Position numbers and translations under genes: made by a program. From positions 10,656 through 74,655 of the forward strand of contig CAYOEA010000009.1 of the NCBI GenBank assembly GCA_964402995.1: DNA of 64,000 nt, read 5' to 3'. Shown here piece after piece: positions 15,390-24,295 of the stretch. The DNA is from GCA-2686295 sp964402995 (GTDB taxonomy: Archaea; Nanobdellota; Nanobdellia; Woesearchaeales; GCA-2686295). Position 1 is the first letter of the stretch. Each line of letters opens with the position of its first letter. The notes beneath the pieces are model-generated. The model ran no database searches. It was not told the DNA's origin and saw only the letters and a list, made by a program, of their open reading frames with translations.

Positions 15390-16323
15390 TAACATTAGTC
15401 GCATAAGATCCTTTTGGTAAATTAAAAGTGAATTTTATTTTTTTCTTTTCTTTATTTAAGTCATCGTCTTCAAGCAAACTAACAGATAAATCTTTAATAT
15501 TTACATATAGTTTTCTCATATCACCTTCACAACTTAAATCAGGTAAAGCTTGAATAATAAAATCTCTTTGAACAATTTTATCCTTACCTAAAATTTCATC
15601 AACAATTGATTCAATCTTCTCATCTTCAAATTCAGTTCCAAAACCAACTAAAGGAACATCATAATTCACTTCAGAATCAAGCAAGGCAATAGTTTCATTA
15701 AACACTTTACTTTGATATGAATGAATAAACAATAAAAGTATTTTTCTTGGAACTTTTCTTAAAGCACCAACATAATCATTAATTTTATCTTTCAAATAAG
15801 TTTTAACTTTTTCTTCATACCAACCATCAGATTCCAGTATTAATTCAACTGCTTTCTTAAAGTCCTTTCGTAGCATTGCAAGACCAATCGCCACATTATT
15901 ATTTGAGAATCTTTGTTTATCATAAGAGTTCTTTACTCGTTTATTTAAATTTACAACAACTGACGAATCTAAATCACGAACCACTATTTCAAATGAATTC
16001 GAAGCTAAATCACCAAGATTCATTGGCCGCCCACACATCCCAATAAATTCTAATTCAATGTCTTTTAATTTAAGAGATTTAACTCGTTCTTTTGAAACAT
16101 CACTTATTGAAATATGCTGATAAGTAATAGCTACTTTATCTTTAATTCCCGCATAACCTATTTGTTTTCTATCAACATGAAGATGATCTGCAATAGCTTG
16201 AATAGCACGCTCAGTAGTATAACTAGTTTTCTTCATTAAATAAATCGCATGTCTTCCGCCACCAATATTAACACCTATATTCTCTCGAACAATAAAATCT
16301 TCAGGTATTTGTTTTAGTTTCAT
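15370..16323 (-). CDS. truD: tRNA pseudouridine synthase TruD
   Basis: 317 aa. The N-terminal IPEDFIVRE, then GYAGIKDKVAITYQ with catalytic D62, RFSNNNVAIGLAMLRKDFKK and LLLFIHSYQSKVFNE are the TruD signature blocks. It makes pseudouridine 13 in tRNA. At 317 aa it is shorter than many archaeal TruD proteins, mainly through a reduced TRUD insertion domain. It is convergent with adk. A simple (AAAC)n(AAAG)n tract lies upstream of its start. Confidence 0.92.
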   Translation of the reverse strand: MKLKQIPEDFIVRENIGVNIGGGRHAIYLMKKTSYTTERAIQAIADHLHVDRKQIGYAGIKDKVAITYQHISISDVSKERVKSLKLKDIELEFIGMCGRPMNLGDLASNSFEIVVRDLDSSVVVNLNKRVKNSYDKQRFSNNNVAIGLAMLRKDFKKAVELILESDGWYEEKVKTYLKDKINDYVGALRKVPRKILLLFIHSYQSKVFNETIALLDSEVNYDVPLVGFGTEFEDEKIESIVDEILGKDKIVQRDFIIQALPDLSCEGDMRKLYVNIKDLSVSLLEDDDLNKEKKKIKFTFNLPKGSYATNVIKILIS

Positions 16324-16368
16324 AAACTATTAGAAGAAGAAGCTGATTTTAATACTTTATTAAAAGAG

Positions 16369-16419
16369 AAAAACAAACAAACAAACAAACAAAGAAAGAA
16401 AGAAAGAAAAAAAGAAAGA
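16369..16419. repeat. Simple tetranucleotide tract (AAAC)n-(AAAG)n
   Basis: About five AAAC units run into about five AAAG units between the divergent truD and the end of the next minus-strand gene. It is intergenic, upstream of truD, and could change length by slippage. Confidence 0.85.
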
Positions 16420-16448
16420 TCAAAAAAAACTTTAATTAAATAACTAAT

Positions 16449-18935
16449 CTAACCATTAATTTTATATCTTCCATGTTTTTTTAAAATTTTATCAGGTACT
16501 GTAAAATTAAACATATTCCAACAATTCAATAATTCTTCAGGATTGCCTATTTCATGTAACTTTATACTAGGAATTAATCTATCATAAGCTTTGTAAAGAT
16601 TTAGAGGTCTACCACCATTTAAGCTCATATTATTCAATAACATTCCTAAAGCACGACTTGTTTCAGCAAGGGATATATTTCCGGGAATAATTCCTAAAAA
16701 TGCTTCTTGATTATTATCAAGTCTTCTAAATCCTTTTTGCGAATTCATTATATGATATATTCTTTCTGAATCAAAATATGCGAGTGATTTTAAATATTTA
16801 TTTTCAGTAAATTCATAAGTCAAAACTCTATTATTATTTCCCTTATCAATATAAATTCCTAACATTTCATTTACAGATTTATCATAAAATTCAGACAGAA
16901 CAATGATAGATGAAACAATTTTGTTAGCATGAATTATTCTTGGTTCCAATCCTCCAAATGAATTAGTATGATAAGCTCCTTTTTTAGATGGATTTGAAGT
17001 TATTGGTGAGACTTTCGGATGAAGATGATTAACTATTGATTTATCTTCACTTATCATAGTTGACGAATTATCTTGATTAAGTTTTGCTTTCATTTCTTTT
17101 TTCGAGAAAACTTTCACCCCAAAAGACTCTAAATATTTGTCATTTGTTACTCTCGTAACTTTTGGTTTTAAACCTGCAAAATGATCATTTATTGTTGAAA
17201 CTATATTAACAAATCTTGAATTAGAATATATAGATAAAGAATTAAGTCCTTTTGACAATTTTAGAACTTCAGCTGAGAAATTTATTGGTTCTAAAAGTAG
17301 AAAATTCTCATCATTAAAATCAATTCGATTAAATTCTCCATTAACATTTTCTTCTATTGAGAAAATTTTTGTTTTTTCAAAATATTTTTTATGAGTTCCT
17401 TTATAATGTATTTTTAGTTTTCCAGCCTGATCTTTTTGTATAACTAATAAACCGTTTTGTAAATTTTTTGAGGTGGCAGAACTTTGAAAACTAACTACTA
17501 CTTCATCACTAGTTGCTAAAGGATATTTTATCCAATCATATTCAAGCCCTGTTTCTTGAACTAATAATTCAATTGTATTATCAATTAATTCATGATCTAT
17601 TTCAGTATTAAAAATAAAAGGTAAACAATTTATCTTCTGTAATTGTTTATTTACAAACGAATAATCTTTTAATCCGAAAAAACCTAAAGTTCTTTCCCTG
17701 GTTGAAGCTACAGCTTTAGAAATAGAAGTTTCATTTAAATAATCATAAATGATTTCATGCAGAGGAAACATTCTTGGAATATTATCTGCAAGCATTCTAA
17801 TTGTAATGGGAATAGAGATAGGTTTCTCAACAGACATATTTTCTATTGGACTAATACCATTGAATAAAATATCATTTTGATCAAATCTTACTAGAACATC
17901 ATTTTTATATGTACTTGATAAAATTACTTGTTCTACGCCTACTTTATCTTTATATTCACCTTTATAACTCTGTTCAATTCTTAATCCATTTGAATCTAAA
18001 GACTTGAAAGCTAAAACTCCAACTAATTTATTTTTTGGTCCTCTTTTAGAATTAATATTATCATTTCTAGATTTAAAAAATTTTGCAACACCAGATTGAT
18101 ACCCTGAAGAAAAATACTTAATAGTATCAAATGCTAATTCTGATTCAGTTATGAATTTTGTTATTACTTCTTTAACTTTATCAACATTTACAGTAATATC
18201 AGTTATCTCAAAATCTAATGATTTATCTTTTAACATGATTTGATCCAGCTTACGACTTTGTTTATTAGCATATGAAAAATCTATGGTTTCTTTCTTTTGT
18301 TGTAATTCTGCAGCGCCTTTTTCATAAAGTTCTAAAAAATCAATTTTTTTTGTTGAGGTATTCTCCTTAGCTCCAACTATTTCATCTGAAATTGATGAAC
18401 CTTCATTATCTGAAGCAAATTCAAAATTCATTTTTGAAGGTATAATTCTTGAACGATTTCTCTTTGTATTCTTTACAGTTTGTGCAACATCTTTTACAGT
18501 TAAGTTTTCTGGTTCATCAGATTCTTCATTTTGTATAGACTTTAATGGTTTAAAATATGCTCCAAGACCTAAACTTTTTGATTCAGATTCATTTAATTTA
18601 ACATATTTCGTATTTGATTCATCCCACATAAAATTAAATAGTTTCTTTTCTGGTTGGTTTTCTTTTACTAATCCTCTGTAAGAAATAAATTCTAAGAAAT
18701 CAAATTCATCAAACTTCAAAACAGAAGTTCCAATTACATTATTATTTGCAACGAAGGTTAAATAATATATTTGATCTTCAATTTCGGGAGAATATAATTT
18801 AGATTTAATATCTTCATTAAAGCCAATACTATTTTTTAATTCATTTATTACTAAGACCAATTCATCAATTTTTGGATGAAATGATGGTTCAAGATGACTA
18901 TTATTCAATCTTGTTATAAGGTCTTTACTTTGCAT
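16449..18935 (-). CDS. Large hypothetical protein, unknown family
   Basis: 828 aa, soluble, rich in Ser, Asn, Lys and Ile, with a low-complexity region about residues 135-215. No signal peptide, membrane segment, P-loop or metal site is evident. The C-terminal part (about 645-828, from VNHLHPKVSPIT on) looks more ordered. Its ATG lies about 27 bp after GTTTAAATACC, fitting a leaderless transcript; the same palindromic box could also drive the other strand. I cannot assign a function. Confidence 0.6.
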   Translation of the reverse strand: MQSKDLITRLNNSHLEPSFHPKIDELVLVINELKNSIGFNEDIKSKLYSPEIEDQIYYLTFVANNNVIGTSVLKFDEFDFLEFISYRGLVKENQPEKKLFNFMWDESNTKYVKLNESESKSLGLGAYFKPLKSIQNEESDEPENLTVKDVAQTVKNTKRNRSRIIPSKMNFEFASDNEGSSISDEIVGAKENTSTKKIDFLELYEKGAAELQQKKETIDFSYANKQSRKLDQIMLKDKSLDFEITDITVNVDKVKEVITKFITESELAFDTIKYFSSGYQSGVAKFFKSRNDNINSKRGPKNKLVGVLAFKSLDSNGLRIEQSYKGEYKDKVGVEQVILSSTYKNDVLVRFDQNDILFNGISPIENMSVEKPISIPITIRMLADNIPRMFPLHEIIYDYLNETSISKAVASTRERTLGFFGLKDYSFVNKQLQKINCLPFIFNTEIDHELIDNTIELLVQETGLEYDWIKYPLATSDEVVVSFQSSATSKNLQNGLLVIQKDQAGKLKIHYKGTHKKYFEKTKIFSIEENVNGEFNRIDFNDENFLLLEPINFSAEVLKLSKGLNSLSIYSNSRFVNIVSTINDHFAGLKPKVTRVTNDKYLESFGVKVFSKKEMKAKLNQDNSSTMISEDKSIVNHLHPKVSPITSNPSKKGAYHTNSFGGLEPRIIHANKIVSSIIVLSEFYDKSVNEMLGIYIDKGNNNRVLTYEFTENKYLKSLAYFDSERIYHIMNSQKGFRRLDNNQEAFLGIIPGNISLAETSRALGMLLNNMSLNGGRPLNLYKAYDRLIPSIKLHEIGNPEELLNCWNMFNFTVPDKILKKHGRYKING

Positions 18936-18994
18936 TTTAACTTTCTTAAACTAAAGAGGTATTTAAACCTTACCTAACAATTACTATTTGAGAG

Positions 18995-19266
18995 TAGAAA
19001 ATACGAACCCAGGGGGACTTTCATAACGAATCCACATAGTTTTCCACTAAGTAAGATTTCGCAAAGCGAATATCTTACCGACGCTAGCCGTCAACGAGTA
19101 TTCATTGTTTTGAACCCCCGATCTACAGCTTACTTCTAAAATAGCAAAATAAATGCTAAATTTATAGGAGGCTGTCGCCTTATTTGCCCAAAAAAACTGC
19201 TAAAACAGTTTTGTTACCAGACTAGGCTATAGGTTCGCACAAAGAAATAGATTAGCATCTTCTTTT
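18995..19266 (-). ncRNA. Structured non-coding RNA, family not identified
   Basis: In this 381-base intergenic stretch, G+C is visibly higher than around it. On the minus strand GTGCGAACC (19240-19232) pairs with GGTTCGTAT (19009-19001) as a 9-bp closing helix; two of its pairs are G-U on this strand but A-C on the other, so the minus strand is the likely one. Inside are a strong hairpin (GTAAGAT...TTCGC stem, 19052-19079), GACG/CGTC (19080-19092) and GGGGG/CCCCC. A TATA box (19288-19295) lies about 26 bp before the presumed start near 19266. I looked for RNase P and SRP core motifs without success. Confidence 0.5.
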
Positions 19267-19285
19267 TAAACTTTTTTTAAACAAA

Positions 19286-19297
19286 GATTTATATAGC
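19286..19297. promoter_or_regulatory. Bidirectional TATA box
   Basis: GATTTATATAGC is centred about 25 bp before ATG 19317 on the plus strand (leaderless flippase-like gene) and, read on the minus strand, about 26 bp before the presumed 5' end of the structured RNA. Confidence 0.5.
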
Positions 19298-19316
19298 TAA
19301 AATAAATATTTATCAC

Positions 19317-20321
19317 ATGAAGAAAAAGTGGATTGTCTTAGGATCAATCTTAGCAGGAATTGCTGCACTTTGGATTATTCTTAAACAAATTCCATTTAAA
19401 GAAATAATAAACTTATTCTCCAATTCTTCACCATTAATAATTTTAGGATACATTGGAATCTCAGTATTAATTATGTTATTCTTAGCTTTAAGATGGAAAA
19501 TTATTCTTAAAAGTAAAGGTTACAACGTTTCATTATTCAAACTATTTTCTTATCGTATTGCAGGCTACGGTGTTAGTTATTTAACTCCAGCTGCAAAACT
19601 CGGAGGAGAACCTGTTAGAGCAGGATTATTATCTAGAGATGGAATATCATTCTCAGAAGGATTATCTACAATTATAATTGATAAAACTATCGAAATTGCA
19701 ACTAATGCACTTTTCTTTTTCATCGGAGTAATGATTGTATTATTCTCATTTGCAGTTCCTGGTCAAGCGGAAATTATGATGTTATTATTCGCACTAATTT
19801 TCTTAGGATTAATGTTATTTATTTATCATAGACTTGTTTCAGGAAAAGGTTTTATTAAGAGTCTTGCTAATAAATTCAAACTTTCAACAACCAAGGTTTA
19901 TAAAAAAAATAAAGTGAAAATATTAGAGTTTGAGAGCGCAATAATCAAATTTTTTAAACATGATAAAAAAGATTTCTACTTAAGTTGTGTAGCATCATTC
20001 TTTTCATGGGTTTGTATGTTTGTAGAGTATAAATTCGCAGGTTTAATTCTCGGTTTTGATTTCACATTTGTTCAAATATTTTTAATTGTAAGTTTTATTG
20101 GTGTTGCAATGATGATCCCAATACCAATGGGTCTTGGGTCAATGGAATTATCTCAAGTAACAGTATTCGCACTTTTCAAAATGGGCCAAACAGGCGGAGT
20201 TGCACTTGCATTCCTTGTTAGAGCAAGAGATTTATTGTGGAGTGTTGTCGGACTTATAATTCTTAGCTTCTATGGATTAAATCCTAGAAAGTTTATTGAG
20301 AAAGAATACGAAAATAACTAA
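19317..20321 (+). CDS. Flippase-like membrane protein (UPF0104/LPG synthase TM family)
   Basis: 334 aa with about eight hydrophobic helices, beginning with an uncleaved N-terminal segment. The blocks FLALRWKIILK, GYGVSYLTPAAKLGGEPVRA and PIPMGLGSMELSQV are those of the lysylphosphatidylglycerol-synthase transmembrane (AglD-related) family. It lacks the cytoplasmic synthase domain, so it is more likely a lipid or lipid-linked-sugar translocation factor than an aminoacyl-lipid synthase. The 3' end is 6 bp from the convergent carS, at the edge of the polar-lipid cluster. Confidence 0.85.
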   Translation: MKKKWIVLGSILAGIAALWIILKQIPFKEIINLFSNSSPLIILGYIGISVLIMLFLALRWKIILKSKGYNVSLFKLFSYRIAGYGVSYLTPAAKLGGEPVRAGLLSRDGISFSEGLSTIIIDKTIEIATNALFFFIGVMIVLFSFAVPGQAEIMMLLFALIFLGLMLFIYHRLVSGKGFIKSLANKFKLSTTKVYKKNKVKILEFESAIIKFFKHDKKDFYLSCVASFFSWVCMFVEYKFAGLILGFDFTFVQIFLIVSFIGVAMMIPIPMGLGSMELSQVTVFALFKMGQTGGVALAFLVRARDLLWSVVGLIILSFYGLNPRKFIEKEYENN

Positions 20322-20327
20322 ATACTA

Positions 20328-20870
20328 TCAAATTTTTTCTTTATTTATTTTTAAAAGATATCCTGTATAATGTGTTGCCAAGTGTAATATTGGAGTAAAT
20401 AACAATAATGCTATAATGTATTTAAATTCTAAGAGATAAATTATTGAACTTAATAGTAATGCAACCACTGTAAAGTCCAATTGATCAAATGGAATCCATG
20501 GTTTTCCTGAAGGAATTCCTATTTGTCTTTTAAGAAATGATTCTATTAAATCTCCAAAGATTGCTCCAAAACCAAGTATAAATCCAAGCCAAATAGTCAT
20601 CTGAGTATAATCAAATAAACTTATCTTAGCAAACCAAGCAAATTGATATAACCATCTTTGTAATAGAAAACTTAAAACTCCAATTAAACTTGCAAAAAAC
20701 AATCCACGAAAAGTTTTATTCTTACCAAATATTCTTTTTCCACGAAAAGTCTTACCCATATCTACTGCTTGATTTAAGAAAGGAATTTTTTTAACTAAAG
20801 TTGGAGCTACATTTCCAAAATATGCAGGTACAAAAAAATACAATGCTTGAATTAATATATCAAATATCAT
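20328..20870 (-). CDS. carS: CDP-archaeol synthase
   Basis: 180 aa integral membrane protein with about five helices. GKTFRGKRIFGKNKTFRG and FGAIFGDLIESFLKRQIG, then GKPWIPFDQLD, are the CarS (DUF46) signatures. It activates unsaturated archaetidic acid with CTP to CDP-archaeol, the precursor for polar head groups. Its ATG directly abuts the stop of the upstream archaetidylserine synthase gene, so the two are coexpressed and act in sequence. Confidence 0.93.
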   Translation of the reverse strand: MIFDILIQALYFFVPAYFGNVAPTLVKKIPFLNQAVDMGKTFRGKRIFGKNKTFRGLFFASLIGVLSFLLQRWLYQFAWFAKISLFDYTQMTIWLGFILGFGAIFGDLIESFLKRQIGIPSGKPWIPFDQLDFTVVALLLSSIIYLLEFKYIIALLLFTPILHLATHYTGYLLKINKEKI

Positions 20871-21359
20871 TTAGATCTTTTTAAATCTTAAAGTGCTTAT
20901 CATCATGAAAGTAGACACTAATAATACAGCATAATAAATGTTCAAAGTTGCACTTGCAAAGAAAAGTATTGGAAAAATAAATCCATTTATAGTTATTGGC
21001 ATGCCAACAAATCCTTTTATTTCTTTTCTTATTGAATTAAATCTTGCAAGTCTATAAGCTCCAGACATCACAAATAATATTCCTAAAATCATTATTAAAA
21101 TTTGAGGAAATTGATTGTAAACTAATATTGCAGGCGCTACACCAAAAGAAACTAAGTCTGATAAAGAATCTAATTCCGCACCTATATCAGATTCAACAGA
21201 CAACATACGTGCAACTCTTCCATCTATAAAATCAAAGAATACAGCTATTAAAATCATTATTGCAGATTCTACAAACATACCTAAAGTTGAAAGGTATATC
21301 GAAGTCATTCCGGATGCTAAATTTAACAAGGTAACAATATTTGCAATATGTTTCTTCAT
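20871..21359 (-). CDS. pssA: Archaetidylserine synthase (CDP-alcohol phosphatidyltransferase)
   Basis: 162 aa with about five membrane helices. The family motif D-x2-DG-x2-AR-x8-G-x3-D-x3-D is intact (D43, D46, G47, A50, R51, G60, D64, D68). It swaps CMP for serine on CDP-archaeol. Serine as the acceptor is inferred from the short length, the PssA-like N-terminus (NIVTLLNLASGM) and a decarboxylase gene nearby. First gene of the pair with carS. Confidence 0.87.
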   Translation of the reverse strand: MKKHIANIVTLLNLASGMTSIYLSTLGMFVESAIMILIAVFFDFIDGRVARMLSVESDIGAELDSLSDLVSFGVAPAILVYNQFPQILIMILGILFVMSGAYRLARFNSIRKEIKGFVGMPITINGFIFPILFFASATLNIYYAVLLVSTFMMISTLRFKKI

Positions 21360-21434
21360 ATAACTAAAACATGGTTAGTAATATAAAAATGTTTAGAAAA
21401 ATAAAGACAAAAAGAATAAAAGAAAAGAAAATAT

Positions 21435-21947
21435 TTATTCAGTAGAACTTGATTGAAAAACTCGTTTTCCAAGTTCTCTATTATATAAGAATAAAGCACT
21501 TTTGTCCTCGTGAATCATCTCTAAATTTTTAACAACTTCTTCAGATGATGCTTCTTCTTCTACTTGTTCATCAACAAACCATTTTAGAAAACTTTCAGTT
21601 GCATGGTCATTTTCTTCTCTTGATAAATTAACTAAATTATTTATTTTCTTAGTTATGAGTGTTTCATGTAAGAATGCTGCTTTAAATGCTGAAAGTGGTG
21701 TTTCCCAATTAGATTTTGGTTTTGCAATTTGTTCAAGTAAAACTTTCCCCCCTCTTTGAACTATGTAATCATAAAATTTCATTGCGTGAAATTGTTCTTC
21801 TTGAAACTGCACTCTCATCCAACTTGCAAAGCCAGTATAATTTTTATCTTCAAAATCCGCTGCCATTGATAAATACAAATATGATGAAAATAATTCTTCA
21901 TTTAATTGTTTGTTTAATGCTTGTTCTAATTTTTCTGATATAGCCAT
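21435..21947 (-). CDS. ftnA: Ferritin
   Basis: 170 aa, the length of bacterial non-haem ferritin, which it resembles closely (LNKQLNEELFSSYLYLSMA, then FQEEQFHAMKFYDYI). Ferroxidase ligands E18, E51, H54 and E95 are visible. It forms a 24-mer shell that oxidises and stores iron. It sits between two lipid genes but has its own AT-rich promoter, so the placement is probably incidental. Confidence 0.94.
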   Translation of the reverse strand: MAISEKLEQALNKQLNEELFSSYLYLSMAADFEDKNYTGFASWMRVQFQEEQFHAMKFYDYIVQRGGKVLLEQIAKPKSNWETPLSAFKAAFLHETLITKKINNLVNLSREENDHATESFLKWFVDEQVEEEASSEEVVKNLEMIHEDKSALFLYNRELGKRVFQSSSTE

Positions 21948-22023
21948 TTTATTCTAATACCTCAAATATTCTTAAAATTAGTACAGAATTAATGTTTATA
22001 AATCATTTGGAGTATTGTAAGAA

Positions 22024-22641
22024 TTACTTAATTTTTGCAATAATACTTTTTCCTGCAAATACTTGTTCGCCTTCTTTAATTTGCAAAATAATATTTTTTG
22101 GTAAAATCATTGTTACTTGACTTCCAAATTTAATCATCCCCACTCTTTGCCCTTTCTCTATTTTTTGGTTCTCTGTAACAAATGGAACAATTCTTCGAGC
22201 AAATTTTCCTGCAATCTGAATAATTTTTACTTTCAAATTTCCTTTTTGAATTAAAATTTGTACATTTTCATTCTCATAAGTTGAACAAGTACTTCTTGCG
22301 TGAAAAAATTTTCCTTTACTTGGTATAACAGATTTCACAATGCCTGCAATAGGAGCTCTATTCACATGCACATCATACATACTCATAAAAATAGATATCA
22401 TATATCCTTCTTTTGCTACATCCTTAGTAAAAGTCCTTACAATTCCAAATAAACCTTTTCTAACATCAAGCTTATTATCCTTATATTCTTTAATTGCAAC
22501 AACCTCTCCATCAGCAGGAGAAACAATATTATTTCCTTTAGGTATTTCTCTCTCCGGATCTCTTAAAAACCATACTTGGTAATATAGCAAAAATCCAAGT
22601 ACGAGTACTGCAATTAAAATTAAGATAACAATTAGTATCAT
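22024..22641 (-). CDS. asd: Archaetidylserine decarboxylase (Psd-like proenzyme)
   Basis: 205 aa: an N-terminal membrane anchor (about 1-22), VHVNRAP with the family histidine, and FGSQV (172-176), whose Gly-Ser bond is cut to make the pyruvoyl cofactor at S174. The short form matches the Psd-related enzymes of archaea. It turns archaetidylserine into archaetidylethanolamine, following CarS and the serine transferase encoded upstream. Confidence 0.9.
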   Translation of the reverse strand: MILIVILILIAVLVLGFLLYYQVWFLRDPEREIPKGNNIVSPADGEVVAIKEYKDNKLDVRKGLFGIVRTFTKDVAKEGYMISIFMSMYDVHVNRAPIAGIVKSVIPSKGKFFHARSTCSTYENENVQILIQKGNLKVKIIQIAGKFARRIVPFVTENQKIEKGQRVGMIKFGSQVTMILPKNIILQIKEGEQVFAGKSIIAKIK

Positions 22642-22776
22642 TTTTGTAAAAAAAACGTTAATTCTTATAAAAAGTTAATTGATTTACATGAGAAAAAGAA
22701 TAAACTCACCTTAAAACTTAAAAAAAAGAGCAAAAAAATAATTAAAAAAATTAAAAGAAAAAAAAGATTAATTATA

Positions 22777-24120
22777 TTAAACTATTTTTCTTGCTTCAAC
22801 GTAAAATCTTTTTTCATTTGCTTCACCCATAGAAAAAGTCTTTCTTGGTAAAGCTCCTTCAAGAATTACACTTTTAAAAAAACTATTTTTATCTATTGAA
22901 TCTAAAAAGAATCCACAATTACCAGTTTTTTGTCCAAGTTCACAAACTACATCAGTTCCATGCACATAATCAATTTCTTCCGCATTTCCTAAACTAACAA
23001 ATTTATCTAAAAACTTTTGAAGCGTTCCATAAGTTAAATTTGAAGTTGGTTTATTGAAAGTAATTAATTTATAATTATTTAAATTAATAAAACCAAATAT
23101 TTGCTTATCACCTGAATTCTCAACAGTTGTAATCATTTCTTCTTTTGAACACTCTTTAAACTCAAGAGTTTCACCAAATTCTTCTTTCAATGCGATTTCA
23201 AAATCTTTTTTCACATTAAATAATACTCTATGAATTGGTTCAAACTCCATTGCTTCAGAATGAATATTCATTAATTCAACTAAAGCAAATCTTGATGGAT
23301 GATCCATACCTTTCTCAGATTTTGTGCTTTCCCAAATTGTTTTTGCAGTTGCTAAAGAATGATTTCCATCTCCCATTGCAAATAATAATACATCTTCTTG
23401 ACCATACTTATCTTTACAAACTACAGGATCAGCAAGTTTAGCAAGTTCAGTTAACATGTTATTTGAAGTTTCTAAATCAAGTCTATAACCTTTAACATGA
23501 CCACCTTCCATCATTAATTCAAAATCATATACTTTATCTAAATCTGATTTCAAACTCGTCAATGGTTCAATAACCTTCTTTTCTCTATCATCAATTAAAA
23601 CCATTATATGAGGTAATTCAATTAAAGCATTTTTTCTAACTTCAACTCTAGGAGGTAACCTATCAACGATTGTTCCTTCAGTTGCTCTAATTAAACTTTT
23701 AGAATCAACACTAAAATCATAATACTCTAAATCTAATGCTACAACTAATCCTTGTCTAGTTTTACCATTAATAGTTCTTTCAACATAAATTATTCCTTCT
23801 TCCTCACTCAAAAGTTTTTCTTTTGGTGCACTAGCAACTTCATTGCTCTGTGCTTCTAATAATTCTTGTTCTAAATACTCACTCATAGAATCATTTATGT
23901 TTTGTATTCTTTTTTCTTTATCCTCGTCTTTCAAATAAACTTCAGGATAAACTAATTTTAATGTTGAAGGTTCATCAGCTACTAATTCAGAAACACGTTT
24001 CCAATAGTCTGGTTCACTTGTATATTGATCACAAGCTACAACTGCCCATTTAGTCATGTCCACATTCTTGTTTGGTAAAAGAATTTTTGGTATTTTTACT
24101 CCTATGTTTTTAAAATCCAT
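22777..24120 (-). CDS. DUF1015 family protein
   Basis: 447 aa. WAVVACDQYTSEPDYWKRV near the start, ERTINGKTRQGLVVALDLE, and FAMGDGNHSLATAK are the DUF1015 blocks; the DGNHSLA motif suggests a catalytic or nucleotide-related site. The family is widespread but its reaction is not firmly established. AAAAGGTGATATT precedes the ATG. It is monocistronic. Confidence 0.82.
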   Translation of the reverse strand: MDFKNIGVKIPKILLPNKNVDMTKWAVVACDQYTSEPDYWKRVSELVADEPSTLKLVYPEVYLKDEDKEKRIQNINDSMSEYLEQELLEAQSNEVASAPKEKLLSEEEGIIYVERTINGKTRQGLVVALDLEYYDFSVDSKSLIRATEGTIVDRLPPRVEVRKNALIELPHIMVLIDDREKKVIEPLTSLKSDLDKVYDFELMMEGGHVKGYRLDLETSNNMLTELAKLADPVVCKDKYGQEDVLLFAMGDGNHSLATAKTIWESTKSEKGMDHPSRFALVELMNIHSEAMEFEPIHRVLFNVKKDFEIALKEEFGETLEFKECSKEEMITTVENSGDKQIFGFINLNNYKLITFNKPTSNLTYGTLQKFLDKFVSLGNAEEIDYVHGTDVVCELGQKTGNCGFFLDSIDKNSFFKSVILEGALPRKTFSMGEANEKRFYVEARKIV

Positions 24121-24246
24121 AATATCACCTTTTAAGAAAATATTTTCTCAGAATTATTTATATGTTTATCGAATTAATTCAAAAAACTTGTTTATTTTAA
24201 AGAAAAAAAAGAAAAAGAAAAAAAATAATTTAAAGAGTTTATTGTT

Positions 24247-24295
24247 CACTCAAAAACTAAATGTTTTTGGTGCACCAACAATTAATTGTTGAGTG
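24247..24295. repeat. Double-hairpin dispersed element, copy 2
   Basis: 49 nt: CACTC, hairpin AAAAAC-TAAAT-GTTTTT, palindromic linker GGTGCACC, hairpin AACAATTAATTGTT, GAGTG. The outer CACTC/GAGTG also pairs, giving a cruciform. It covers the stop codon of ppdK (the last codons CTC AAC AAT TAA lie within it on the minus strand). Confidence 0.65.

Noticed and set aside
16369..16419. Phase-variation switch for truD
   Set aside because: The tract is intergenic and outside any reading frame, and truD is a housekeeping gene; nothing beyond slippage potential can be supported.
18995..19266. RNase P RNA because of GAAAGTCC on the minus strand
   Set aside because: That motif should lie near the 5' end, but here it is near the 3' end, followed directly by the next gene, and no CR-V partner is seen.
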